DNA of 64,000 nucleotides. It comes from Nicotiana tabacum. Its lineage: Eukaryota; Streptophyta; Magnoliopsida; Solanales; Solanaceae. The position numbers and the translations under genes are program-made. Positions 21,704-32,918 of the stretch are shown piece after piece. Where the stretch lies: NCBI RefSeq assembly GCF_000715075.1, contig NC_134087.1:107795161-107859160 (forward strand), given 5' to 3'. Below the pieces are notes generated by a model, which was not told the DNA's origin, ran no database searches, and saw only the letters and a program-made list of their open reading frames with translations. How positions within the stretch are numbered: the stretch's first letter is position 1; each line of letters starts with the position of its first letter.

Positions 21704-24329
21704 ACTTACCTGAGCCATGCTCTCTTCCTGGAGGATCTCTGCAGAACGAACAAAATTCCTTGCCCCTGAACCATGCTTTCCTCATGGAGGGTTCCTGCAG
21801 ATCGAACAAATTTTCTATCCCTTCTCAAACCACCTTTGTGGTGACAAAATTTGGGCACGACACTTGAAAATTCAAGCTTCCAAGCTTTGATTTGGACATA
21901 GTCTTCTTCCCTTTTTCAAACAAAGAAAACTTGTGAGTTTAAACATGGTGGTTGGTTTGTGCCCTTGACTTTGAGGGCTATTACTCCTTTATTTCCCATG
22001 ATAACTTTGATTTCAACTCGAAAGACCTTTCTTGTTTATTGACTAACCACTTTCTCTGTCACCCTTATCACAGAAAATACCTCTGATCCGTTCAAACCCA
22101 AGCCCTCTATCTGTTGCATTGTTCTCATGCATTTACATATACCAAACCTTTATATTTCACATGAATCCCAAAGTACGTCAATTGCTACCCACTCAGTGCG
22201 CATACTATTCTTTCCTGACTTATGCCGCTTTGATGTGCTAGCTAAATTCCGTTTTGTGCAATTGGAAGGCTGGTAGCAAATTTTGAAGTCATTTCTCACT
22301 TGTTCTGACCAAACAGACTCAAGAAGAAGGAGTAAACAAAACAAAGGGAACATAATAAGGGACAATGAAAAGAGATGATACCTAACAAGAAAAACTACAA
22401 AGTAGAAACTTATCAGATGTGGATACCAACTCTAATGAACATGACATGCACCTTTGGACTAAGTGGCCTAATCTGTCAAGCATGTTTAATGTTCAACTCT
22501 TGTTGTATCTCTGAGTCGTGAAACTGGGCTTCCATGCTCCAATATACTATATGATTCATGATCCTTATTCGACTTGTAGTGCCCGAAGGGTTTTCACCAT
22601 CAAGCCTCTCTCATTTCATTCTTTCTCTCAACTTACCGTCGCCTTATGGTGCCTGTGAAGGTTTTCACCGATAAAACTCTCTCATTTATTCTTTTCTTCT
22701 TTTTTCCCTTTGATTCTGCAGATGACAAGGCATTAACCACGATAGAAATATCATATGCTCCTGGCATGTCTGACTCAACACTCTCAAATATTATTTGGGA
22801 GGTCTTTTTTGGACTGTAATATGGCTTTTGGACAAGAATAGAAAGAACTAAGACAATGGGGTTAATTTATTTACAACTTTTGGAATCCATTTTAAAAATG
22901 TTGCCCCAATTTCTAAAACAATGGAATTTGATTCTTTTTTTTCTATTTTTCTTTTTGAAATGGAACTTCTAAGAAAGACTTCCCCACTCTCGACTTCGTG
23001 GGATAATGAAATATTTTATTTGGTGCGACCGAACCTTAAGGCTGCCTACGTATCTTGTGGTGACAAGAATTAGGTCGAACGTAGTTCACAAGACTACTTT
23101 TTGTTACTATTTACCTTTTTCTTTTTTTTTTCTTTTTTCTCTTTTTTTTCTTCTTTTTTTTCTTTATCTCTATTTTTCATTTTCTTTTTTTTTTGAATTT
23201 TCCTTTTGGAATGAACTTTCTAAAATAAACCTATGCGATCATGAACTTTTTTTTCCGTATGACTCTAACTTGATTCCAAAAAAGGGCAGGTCAAAGAAAT
23301 CAGTAGAGGCTCAAAAAGGTATCGAATGGTATAAGTGTTTGGGTAGCTGAAAGAGGGTCTCCCAATCCCTGAAAATGCCAAGTACAACACATGCAACTTG
23401 AAATAAAAAAAGGAAGAGCACACACAACATTTCTTTTACAGCTTCGGCATTGATATCACTGATATGCCTTTCACTTTTTAGTGCCTTGTCAGGTACAAAA
23501 CTCTCGTTGGCTAATTTCTTTTTCATAATGGATACCCTCCGTCAGTTCGGAGCAAACTCTCTTGGCTTTATCTTGTTACTTGAGGTGCACTTGAGCTCAA
23601 AACTGCTCGCTTCAAATTGTTCGGGATGCATTCTCCTTTAACGAATTCTTATCATCCTGTTAACTTCCCAAATTATATGCCCTAGTTTCACATATTTCGG
23701 GCTTTAAATGATCTCAAAATGTCCAAATTTGTACTTATTTCCCTCAAATGTTTCCATCATCTTCAAAATTGTTTCATTGCTTTATGATTAAACTAACTTT
23801 TAAGACCAGGCCTAGAATTATGCGTGCATGTCATGTCACTAGAGCCAGCATGAAAAGAACTATAAAAGGAGAAGAGAACTAAACAAAAAATGACTAGAAA
23901 TAACAGAAAACAGAAAATTGCATTAGACATACGGTGAAAGAGTTTGAACAACAAAACAAGCAAAATAAACTGGGGTTACAACCCTAGAATAAGCCTAGAT
24001 AACACTAAATGAGTTACTACGACTAAACGAACTCGGCAAAATAAAAGGATAGAAGGGTTTGAGCCACAAGACAATATCCGAATTACAACCCTGAAATAAA
24101 CCGGACAACAAAAATGACAACAAAATAAACCACCAAGACTTCTCCTTGGCTAGCCAAGAAAGGAGCATCTTTTCAATTACCAAGCTCGGCATCCTAGCCG
24201 CTAAGTTCCACATCAAAATTATCAAGACCATTATCAACTTCAATATCATTAACTTCAGTCATCAAGTTCCTAAGAGGATTCGCATACTCCCTATCACCAT
24301 GCATCATCCCCACAAAATGTGTATTATCA
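21704..24329 (-). other. Non-coding part of the nested element where pol would be expected
   Basis: I searched both strands here for aspartic protease, reverse transcriptase (xxDD), RNase H and integrase motifs and recognised none. On the minus strand, a gag-C-terminal-like stretch (VNDIEVDNGLDNFDVELSG) lies at about 24195-24250. The rest is AT-rich with T-rich runs at 23105-23195. The open frames listed by length alone do not resemble proteins. Confidence 0.55.
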
Positions 24330-26096
24330 TGTGCGAGTAAAGGATTCTACGCGATATTATGGGTGTCACTGTCCTGGATCACAATTATCCCTTCTTGAAT
24401 CATTCTTTCTATTTCCCTTTTCAAAGCACGACAATCTTCAACGCTATGACCTTGGACGTTAGCATGGTACATGCATCATACAGTAGGATCAAAACCTTTT
24501 GCATATGAGTCTAGAGTATAGCCGAGGAGCGGCTCAATCAGGCCAGAGTGTTTTAACGTTTCAAACAGGCTTGTGTAGGATTCTCCGATTGGCGTAAAAC
24601 TATTTCTGTGCCTTTGTTCCCCTACATGCCCTAGTTTTCTAGGGTTGTTGGGAGCTCAAAAACATTGTGAAGGTAAGAGTGCATTACACGGTGCTGGCGC
24701 TCGCCATAAGGAATGACCCGGTGGTTGGACAAATGATCGGACATTGTTCGGAGGATAATACATGGGTGGATTATGTGGAGCTCAGGGATAGGTTTGGGGT
24801 TGGGGTTGGGGTTGAGGATGAGTATATTGGTGAGGCGGACCTGTTAGACCATGTCATGATCTTGAGACAACCATGACAACATCATCATGTTCCTTCTGAC
24901 CCAGCAAGCTTCCTATGTCGTTCTGAATTACTTGTGTTGTGGCTTTTAAAGCAGAGTAACTCATGATCTTGCTCGACTTGAGCCCCTCCTCTACCATTCC
25001 TCCCATCTTCACTACTTCATTGAAATACTTACCTATGGACGAGACCAGATGACCAAAGTAAGTAGGCTCCAAGGTCTGAAGAAAGCAATCCACTATTTCA
25101 TCTTCCTTCATTGGAGGGTCGACTCGTGCCGCCTGTTCTCTCTGCCGGAAACCATACTCCCTGAAGCTCTCACTGGGCTTTTTCTCCATCTTAGTCAGAG
25201 ATAGGCGATCTAGGACAATTTATACGTTGAACTGGAAATGCCAAGCAAAAGCCTGAGCCAAGTCATCCCAAGTGTACCACCTGCTGATGTCCTGGTAGGT
25301 GTACCATTCCAATGCTGCGCCACTCAAACTTTGACTAAAATATGCCATCATCAATTCATCTTTTCCCCCAGCACCCCTCATTTTGCTGCAAAATCCTCTT
25401 AAATGGGACATGGGGTCTCCATGCCCGTCGTACAAGTCAAATTTGGGCATCTTGAATCCGGCAGGTAGTTGGACATCGGGAAACAAGCATAGATCCTTAT
25501 AAGCCACGCTCACTTGGCCCCCTAACCCTTGCATATTTCTCAGCGACTGCTCCAAGCTCGTTACCTTCCTAAATATCTCCTCTTGCTCCATGTTTTTTGG
25601 TGGCTTCTCAGTTTCGACAAGAAGTTCAAAGTGGGGAGTGTAGGAGTAGTGATCTGGGACTTTGAAAGTGGACTCTGGGGCATAGTACTGGTTATCTTGG
25701 GCTTGGAATACCGGCTCACTGGAAGATCGATGGAGTGTAGCTGGTTGAGGTGCTAAGAACACAAGGGTGGCTGGCGAAGAGGGGGTATGTGGTTGTTTTG
25801 GATGGTGGAGCTTGGATGGTTTGGGAAGTGGTGCCATGATAATGGTGGTAAGGGGTGAAGCTTGGTGCATGTTGCGGGGATAAATGAACAACGGGGGGCT
25901 CTTGAGATTGAGATAGTGATGGGATGAAAGCAAGGTTGGCAGGGTATAATGGTGGAGGATGCCCTTTCATCCATGCCCGGTACATTTCGGCCATTTGGTG
26001 CTATAGCTTATGTAACTCTTCTTTCAAATCGGGCTCAAATTCCTCCTCCTCTCTTGGCGGGTCAATAGCACTCGCGTTGAATTCTTTGCCAGCCAT
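24330..26096 (-). pseudogene. gag of the nested Ogre-like element, broken
   Basis: From an ATG at 26096-26094 the minus strand reads MAGKEFNASAIDPP, then a TAG at 26003-26001 and MAEMYRAWMKGHPPPLYP. A Pro/Ser/Thr-rich stretch follows, then a frame change between about 25930 and 25720, then VQLPAGFKMPKFDLYDGHGD and LSGAALEWYTYQDISRWYTW, the Retrotrans_gag core (PF03732). A TAA at 25222-25220 interrupts it, after which the same frame continues with SFREYGFRQREQAARVDPPM to a stop at 24854. Weaker similarity runs to about 24330. The product would be the capsid protein. With at least three lesions it is not functional. It sits 0.9 kb after ORF1, the usual order in Ogre elements. Confidence 0.8.
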
Positions 26097-27000
26097 GATC
26101 ACCTTATGTTTGGACCTGGTATTGTACGGGTGGGTTGCCAGGATGCCAAACAAACTAACCACCTTCCTGTGCTCAATAACAACAGCACACTTGTTAGTGT
26201 TTAAGATTTTAACAGATAGGCAACTGCACGTTTGGGATGCAATGCACCTAAACAGTTAAAAGTTTCTACTATGTATTTGAACAGTTGCATGTTTCATCCC
26301 GGCCTTAACCAACTCTTTTCATTTTGCACTTTCTCTTCTCTTTTTTTTTCACTATTGCCCTTTTCACTCACTATTGATTTTTCCACTCGGTTCTTGTCGC
26401 TCATCTTTTTTCTCTTGCTTTTGTTCTCTTGTTTTTCCATTCTTTCTTTCACTCAGTTTATTTTCTTTTTCTTTTCTCTCTTTTTTCTCTTTTTCATTTT
26501 ATGATTATGTTCGAATCCTATGGGGATTGCCTATATATCATGGCGCCACATAAATCAGATCATTACGTAGTTCAGGAGATAAATGCGAAATAAAAAGAAG
26601 AAATATTTTTGGGTTTTCAAATTTTCATAAAATAAAAACATTCTGATTTTCCTCTGTTACAACGACTCCATCCTATAGACTTAAACATAAAAACTAACAG
26701 ACTCTAAAAGAAACTGCAATACAGACTCGAAAGTGGACTAGTAGACTTCAAAAGAAACTGAAAATACAGACTCAAAAGTGGACCAACAGACTCCAAAAGA
26801 AACTGAAAATACAGACTCGAAAAATAAAATCAGAAATACATAAGTACCTATACTACTACTCCAGGGGCCCGCGATACATCAGTCGGTCTTGTCGCGGGCC
26901 TACGTGTCATAGCTTCTTAGAGATGATATAGGTCATCCATTATCTGACGGACAAAAATCATAACTGCAGCGAAGAACATGGACCTGGTCATGTCCTCGCA
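26097..27000 (-). other. Spacer between ORF1 and gag of the nested element
   Basis: Contains a T/C-rich stretch at 26331-26500 (purine-rich on the element's sense strand) and three near-identical ACAGACTC-AAA-GTGGACTA phrases at 26720-26820. No gene recognised. Confidence 0.5.
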
Positions 27001-28890
27001 TTAATTGCATTTCATCACAATATAGTCAGCATTCCTTCTAACCCTCTCCCTGACGACGCCCTTCTCTTGTAACAGGCATCCAATTTGTTGAGATCTAGCC
27101 TCCAAAACTTGCGTGGCCGTATGATTTTGCTCTCGCAATTGTTGCAAGTCCTCTTCTAGTTGTGACATCAAGGCATAGCAGTGTTCTCTTTCCGTTTTGA
27201 AGTTCTTTGCTTGCTTGGTCATTTCGTTCTCAAGGGTATTGATCCTTTTCTCCAACCCCATGATTCCTTTGTCGTATTTTTCCTTTAACTTTTGAACGAA
27301 AAGTGCCCATTCCTCCGCATTCCTGGCCAACTTTGCTCGGGCCTTTGCTAGTTCGCCCTCAGTCTTTTCCATATCAAACCCGTAATCACATACTTTTCGC
27401 CTAAGGCTGTCTATAAGTTTCTCATCCTTTTCACTTCTGGCAGGGTTTTCAGTTGCTATTTTTATCTTCTGGATTTGGGCTCGGAGGGCATCATTTTCTT
27501 TGGCTAACCTTTTCTTTTTACCCTTATCCGCAGCGGCTTGCAAACCACTCTCAAATTGAAGATCTTTGACTTGCTTTTCCAACTTGCTTATGGTGGCCCT
27601 ATACTCATTTTCTTTGGCCAGCCAATCCCATTGTTCCTGTGATGCTTCAACAAATTCTTGGAGGTGGGGTCTTTTGGCTGGTCTTCCAAACTCAACACTT
27701 CTTTTATACCATGCAAGGTAACCAGATGAGACTTCACCCTTAGATAAATCACGCACTTGGGTGTTTGCCGTCAGGTATTGGCACTCACTCTAGATCTGGT
27801 GAACCACTGCTTCATGAAATTGGCCATCAGAGCAAATCTCGACTACATGAATGCTAAGGTCTTCGTCCTTGGGGATTATTTGACATCTTCCTAGCTGTCT
27901 CAAAACCCGGTATGAGGTATAAGGTTGGATACTTCTGAGACCCATTAGGAGGAAGTGAGGACCAGTGGCAGGCATGTATATAATCTTATTAACAGGAAGC
28001 CAACCCAACGTCCACTCTATCTGATCAGCAGTTATGGAGCGGAGGCAGGATATCCAATCTACGACCTCTTCTGGCATCTTGAACCCATCGACCCTTGTAT
28101 CAAACTCCTCTATGCAGCTTTTCCCTGTCGACCCATAGTTCATGTACCGAGGACGATGACATAGATGCTCAATCATCCACATTTGTAGCAACAAATTGCA
28201 ACCTTCAAAAAAATCTACTCCGGCTTTACAAGCTGTGGGGGCTCAGAATATTTTAAACACTATCATAGATGCAAGGGTGCTCTTGGCATTGACAATCAAA
28301 GTATTGACGACTCGGGCTACCCGTAGATCAATATTCCCGTCCTTCCTGGGAAATACTAGAAGACCCAAGAAGGCTACCATAAAAGCGAAACATCTATGCT
28401 CTTCCCATTTTAGTCGGTTCACTTTACTACAAATTCTGCTTTCCGGGTTTTCAAACCCCCCTACATGTCCGTACTGGTGGTATATGAAGTATAGAGTGGA
28501 AAACTCACCTGCCAAATCTGCATACTGGACCCCTCTACTTATTTTTAACAAATCCAAAAACTTGTGCAGGGTGATGACCCTTGGAGCGACCAGGTATTTA
28601 TGTCTTAGACCCTCGGTACTCCCAATATAACCCGCTATCTCCTTCAAAGTAGGTGTGAGTTCGAAGTCCGAAAAATGCAGAATGTTGTGAGCTGGATCCC
28701 AAAATATCACTAGTGCTTTTATTATATCTCCCCTAGGCCTGATCTTTAGCAATCCGGTGAGCGCCCCCAAGTAATGGTTAACCATGTCTCGTCCTGGCTT
28801 ACCTAAATCTTCCCACCACATGTGTAGTTCCAACAAAATCTTGGTCATGACCTTCATTAGTAAATTTTGACTCGTGCTCATTCTGTACAT
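27001..28890 (-). pseudogene. Ogre-type ORF1 (DUF7745-like plus coiled coil), two in-frame stops
   Basis: A single minus-strand frame runs from ATG at 28890 to TAA at 27001, about 630 codons, broken only by TGA at 28245-28243 and TAG at 27792-27790. The N-terminal third has ALVIFWDPAHNILHFSDFEL and TPTLKEIAGYIGSTEGLRHK, which I recognise as the DUF7745-type domain found in Ogre-like elements. The C-terminal 250 residues are a heptad-rich coiled coil (ISKLEKQVKDLQFESGLQAA). Extra ORFs ahead of gag are a mark of Ogre; their function is unknown. The frame is otherwise remarkably intact, so inactivation by nonsense mutations is the main damage. The neighbour upstream is the RPS21 retrocopy. Confidence 0.8.
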
Positions 28891-28981
28891 TTCGATTAAG
28901 GTGATTAGTTTAAAGACAAAATGAATCTTATTTTGAAAACTGATAAAAAGGGTTTATTTTACAAAATCAAATAAATCAGGG

Positions 28982-29477
28982 GGCCCCTTGAAGAGCTCTC
29001 CCTTCATCTCAGGTTGTTAAAGCTTGATCGGAGTATTCAGAAACACTAGCCAAGATGCAGAACGAAGAGGGACAAAACGTTGATCTTTACATCCCTAGGA
29101 AATGGGTGATCACTTCAAAGGATCATGCCTCTGTTCAACTTAATGTTGGCCATTTGGATGATAAGGGCTTGTATATCCTTGGCAGTTTCACCACTTTTGC
29201 TCTCTGCGGTTTCATCCGTGCTCAGGGTGATGCTGACAGCGCACTGGATCGCCTCTGGCAAAAGAAGAAAGTTGAAGCAAGACAACAGTAGAAAGATAGA
29301 TTTGCAATTTGAGATTATTATCTTATGATGGAGGATTTATGATAACTATTTGAATTTCATCTGAGTTTGACACTGTTTTCCCTGCTACATATGGGATAGC
29401 TTATCTTTGGATATTTCACTTGCCTTCATGGTTTTGATCTAAAAAAATAAAAAAATAAAAATAAAAATAAAAAAATA
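28982..29477 (+). pseudogene. RPS21: Processed retrocopy of 40S ribosomal protein S21
   Basis: The frame 29055-29291 encodes 78 residues starting [16 protein letters not shown] and ending [20 protein letters not shown], unmistakable eukaryotic ribosomal protein S21 (usual plant length 82). An in-frame loss of five residues follows PRK, and there are a few substitutions. There are no introns. A 5' leader of ~73 bp and a ~150-bp 3' UTR end in an A-rich tail (29441-29477, with scattered T). The whole is flanked by a 13-bp direct repeat AAATAAATCAGGG at 28969-28981 and 29478-29490. These are the marks of LINE-mediated retroposition of an mRNA. It landed in the leader of the nested Ogre-like element, antisense to it. 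The frame is open, but the deletion lies in a conserved part, so I call it a pseudogene. Confidence 0.93.
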
Positions 29478-29490
29478 AAATAAATCAGGG

Positions 29491-30527
29491 ATACTTTTGC
29501 GAATACGGCCCTTCAACACTTCGAAATGGAAGATTTTAGGGCTGTGTTTGCTAAATGGCCAAAAAGAAACCGTTTTTGGCTATTCTTGCAAAAACAGCCT
29601 TCCGACGTCCTGTTGGGACATTCGGCTATTTAGACAAAAAAGATATCACCCACTTTATTTACGACAAAAATGACGACACTTCATATTTTTTTTTTCTTCA
29701 AGATTTTAAAAAGCGGGGCTGAACCCGATGAGGGTTGCCTACGTATCCCACATCCGATGAGAATCAAATCCGTGTAGTTCAACCAGTTTTGACGTATCGA
29801 AAAAAAATACAAACACTTTGAAATAACTTTTCTCCTTTCTTTTTTTCTCGAAACTTTTGGTAGAGTTTCGGGATATTTTGGATACCAGATTTTGGGAAAT
29901 GGATGAAATTCTCTCTCATACCCCGAACTTGGTTTTTCTTTTTATTTTATCTATCTAATCCAGAAGCCGGTCAATATTCAAGTCAAAACAAATGAATGCA
30001 CTGGTAGTACGTAAAATGTATCAGGTTGGTCTTTTTATTTTTGGGTACACCTGTCCTAGACGGACCCAACCCCTGTGTTGAGTCCCCAAAGTCAAATGCA
30101 CATGATGCAAACAAGTGTTCCTACTAGGGATCCGACATGAGGCTGTGTTATTCTAGGTTTAAAACCTCGGTGTATTGTTCTAGACCTGGCTTACCCGATC
30201 GGGCAATTCGAGCCAAGGGGGGGGGGGGGCTACTTACCGGGAACCAAAACGATATCTGGCTTTGTAACTTGTCCGAGCCTCATTCTAAATTAGGGTATGA
30301 AACTAACAGAAAAGAAGTCACGCCAGCGTGCAATTCCCAGAAGATTAGAAGAGAAGGGTTTTGCAGCAGTTTATATACAGTTCAAATTATATCAAAGCGG
30401 TTAAAAGTGATATTTTGCACATTAGTCCCAAGCATGTAATAAAAATCAGATAATAAATACAAGCCAATTATAACAATTATTCTAAGCTCGAATTCTTGAA
30501 CCCAGAACCAGAAGTTCTGGGTTCTTG
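29491..30527 (-). other. Leader (5' untranslated) region of the nested element
   Basis: No coding frame I recognise. It contains a G10 run at about 30219-30229 and AT-rich stretches. Confidence 0.5.
30497..30523. repeat. Perfect 11-bp inverted repeat next to the primer site
   Basis: GAACCCAGAAC and GTTCTGGGTTC flank a 5-base loop. In the element's RNA this hairpin would sit a few bases past the primer-binding site, where dimerisation or packaging signals often lie; that role is inferred. Confidence 0.7.
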
Positions 30528-30545
30528 TCCCCAGCAAAGTCGCCA
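30528..30545 (-). promoter_or_regulatory. Primer-binding site (Arg-tRNA type) of the nested element
   Basis: On the minus strand TGGCGACTTTGCTGGGGA lies four bases inside the LTR end at 30550. Ogre elements are known for Arg-tRNA primer sites of this form. This fixes the element's orientation as minus. Confidence 0.75.
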
Positions 30546-30549
30546 GAGC

Positions 30550-32913
30550 TGTCACACCTCCTTTTTCTACCCCGGAAGGGGCATAAGGGAGTTTTTCTAA
30601 TTAAAGTGACAATAATCGAAACAAGATTATTTATTTCAAATTCAGAGTCGTCACTTGGGATGATTTATAGTGTCCCAAGTCACCAGTTTAAAATTCCGAA
30701 TCGAGGAAGTTCAACTCTTAATTGTGGTCTGCGAACACAGAAATTCGGGTTAGGAATTCTGTTAACTCGGGAAAAGGTGTTAGACATTCCCGAGTTTCGT
30801 GGTTTTAGCACGGTCGCTTAACTATTGTTATTGGCCTAATTATTTGATTAATTACATATTTTATACCTACTGTGCATTTTTAACCTTTGACTGCTTTTAA
30901 TTATTTACGGAATTATTCTGGAACAAATTACGATTGTCGTACACTTGTTTGTTTGGTTCACATTGCGAATTGTGTCACGGGAACCATACCCATGATTTAC
31001 AACATGTTTAAATTATTAGCATTATTAGAAGTTGTGGCCGGATCACATAAAATGTGCGCCCAAATCTAGAAATTATGTACCACGATCACGCCACAGGAAC
31101 CGTACCCATAGCCGTGATGATTTATTATTCGCGCCTAAAGCAACTAATGCATTTGAATTATTTTCCTAATCTTTTAAGATTGTTGTGATGCCAAATTTAT
31201 GAACAAGATATTATTGGGGAGCAAATAGGCTAGCTAACATGATCTATTATTTGGCCGGATTCCCTATGGTCCAAGACCCACCTTATGACCCATTCTTATT
31301 CCTTGCCAAGAAAGAAACAACTCCAATTTTTTCATCTACCAAATTAAAAGCATTTATTCAAGAACCAAGACTACATCATAATTGAAATAAAAACTAATTA
31401 AAACAATTTAAATGAAAACTAAGACATGCTACTCAAACAACATAGAATCACAAATCAACCAACACGCGCACCAAGCTATCATAACACAATGAAATGAGAA
31501 TGCAAATTGAGAAATGGACCTTTTATTGATGAACAAAGCTGAAAATTACAAATCAATCGGGCTAAACAAAGCAACAATCCTTGGACTAAAATACCAAAAT
31601 TACAAACCGGAACCTCGAATAAGACTTTGCTCTACCGCGTCCAAGCCACGACAAAGAGGACAACTAAGTCGAGAATATTCAAGCTCTTGGGCAATTTTCC
31701 CATGACCAACATCAACGGTACAGCCGGATATGCGTCCAACAGCATAAAGAGACAATATTGCCTGCTCAGAGGCATAAAACCCCGAGATGTTAAATGTTTC
31801 AAACATCAATTGCATCAATTGTTCCCTCCATCTTGGTGGGTGCAGGCAACGAGACAAATTCCCTTTGAGTCTTTGAATGAGGGCCAGAAAATGTTTGGAC
31901 TCGTGATTTTTCGTTTTTCATTTTTTTTGAATTGGAAAAGGAAAGGGATGAGGTGCTAAGACTTAAAGGAATTATCAGGGAATGGCCGATTTTTGTGAAA
32001 TCTCTGAAGGGGGTGGCTGTTCCTTTCTCTTGATTGTGAGTGAAATATTAAATTTTCACATTCACACCCTTGAGCTAGTTACAACAGTTTGGGTAATGAA
32101 TACTTAACACTACTTTTTCCTATTTCTCAAGTTCAATTACTACGATAGGCACAATTCCAACCTCCCCTTCGGTGGATTGGTGCTTCATGTCAACACCAGA
32201 AAAGAGCCTTCCAAGAAAAACAAGAACTGAAACAGATGTAGGGAAATTATCCTTTCCAATGATGAATTTCAAAGATCTGGTGGACCCGATGAAGAAAGCA
32301 GAATTCTCAAAATGCGCCAAAGTAATCAAGTATATTGCAGAAGCTTGGAGATTAGAGGTCTGCCGTTATAGGGAATTATGAATTAGGAGATTAAAAATTA
32401 GCTCCTTTTTCCATCAAGGGAGATGACTGCTCTCTTTTGAGTGTGAAATTTTTGTCTTCGCCAGGTCTAGGTCTCTTAAGGTTGCTTTTAAGTCTATATC
32501 TAGGGTTTTAGAGGTATTGAGCTTGGGTTATTATGGGCTAGATTCGAATTGGGCCAAACTCTAGCCAAATTTACCTTTAAAAATGGCCCTTTAATTCTAC
32601 CAACTAAAAAATATTAATTCCTAAAATAATAACTATAAAACTGTGAAATCATTAAAATAAATTACTAGATAAAACTAAATACTAAAAGTGAAACTAATTT
32701 TTGTATTTTCAAATTTTATAATACTATGAATATAAATATACTAATTAACTTTAAACTAAAGATGAAAAATATTTTTTTTGTAATTTTTGTTTTTGTGATA
32801 GAATAAAGTAAAAGAGTCAAAACTATTTAAAATAGCGCTATTAACCCTAAACTAAATATTTAAATACTAAAATATGTAAAATCTTGGGGAGGGTCAAAAA
32901 TTACATGTCTGTA
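30550..32913 (-). mobile_element. 5' LTR of the nested Ogre-like element
   Basis: On the plus strand it starts TGTCACACCTCC and ends ACATGTCTGTA, 2364 bp, matching the LTR at 15320-19691. The terminal trinucleotide is GTA where the partner has ACA, so the outer end has mutated. AAAGG follows directly as the target duplication. Confidence 0.9.
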
Positions 32914-32918
32914 AAAGG

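Noticed and set aside
23006..23350. 114-residue plus-strand frame rich in Phe
   Set aside because: It is a reading of a poly-T/TC tract.
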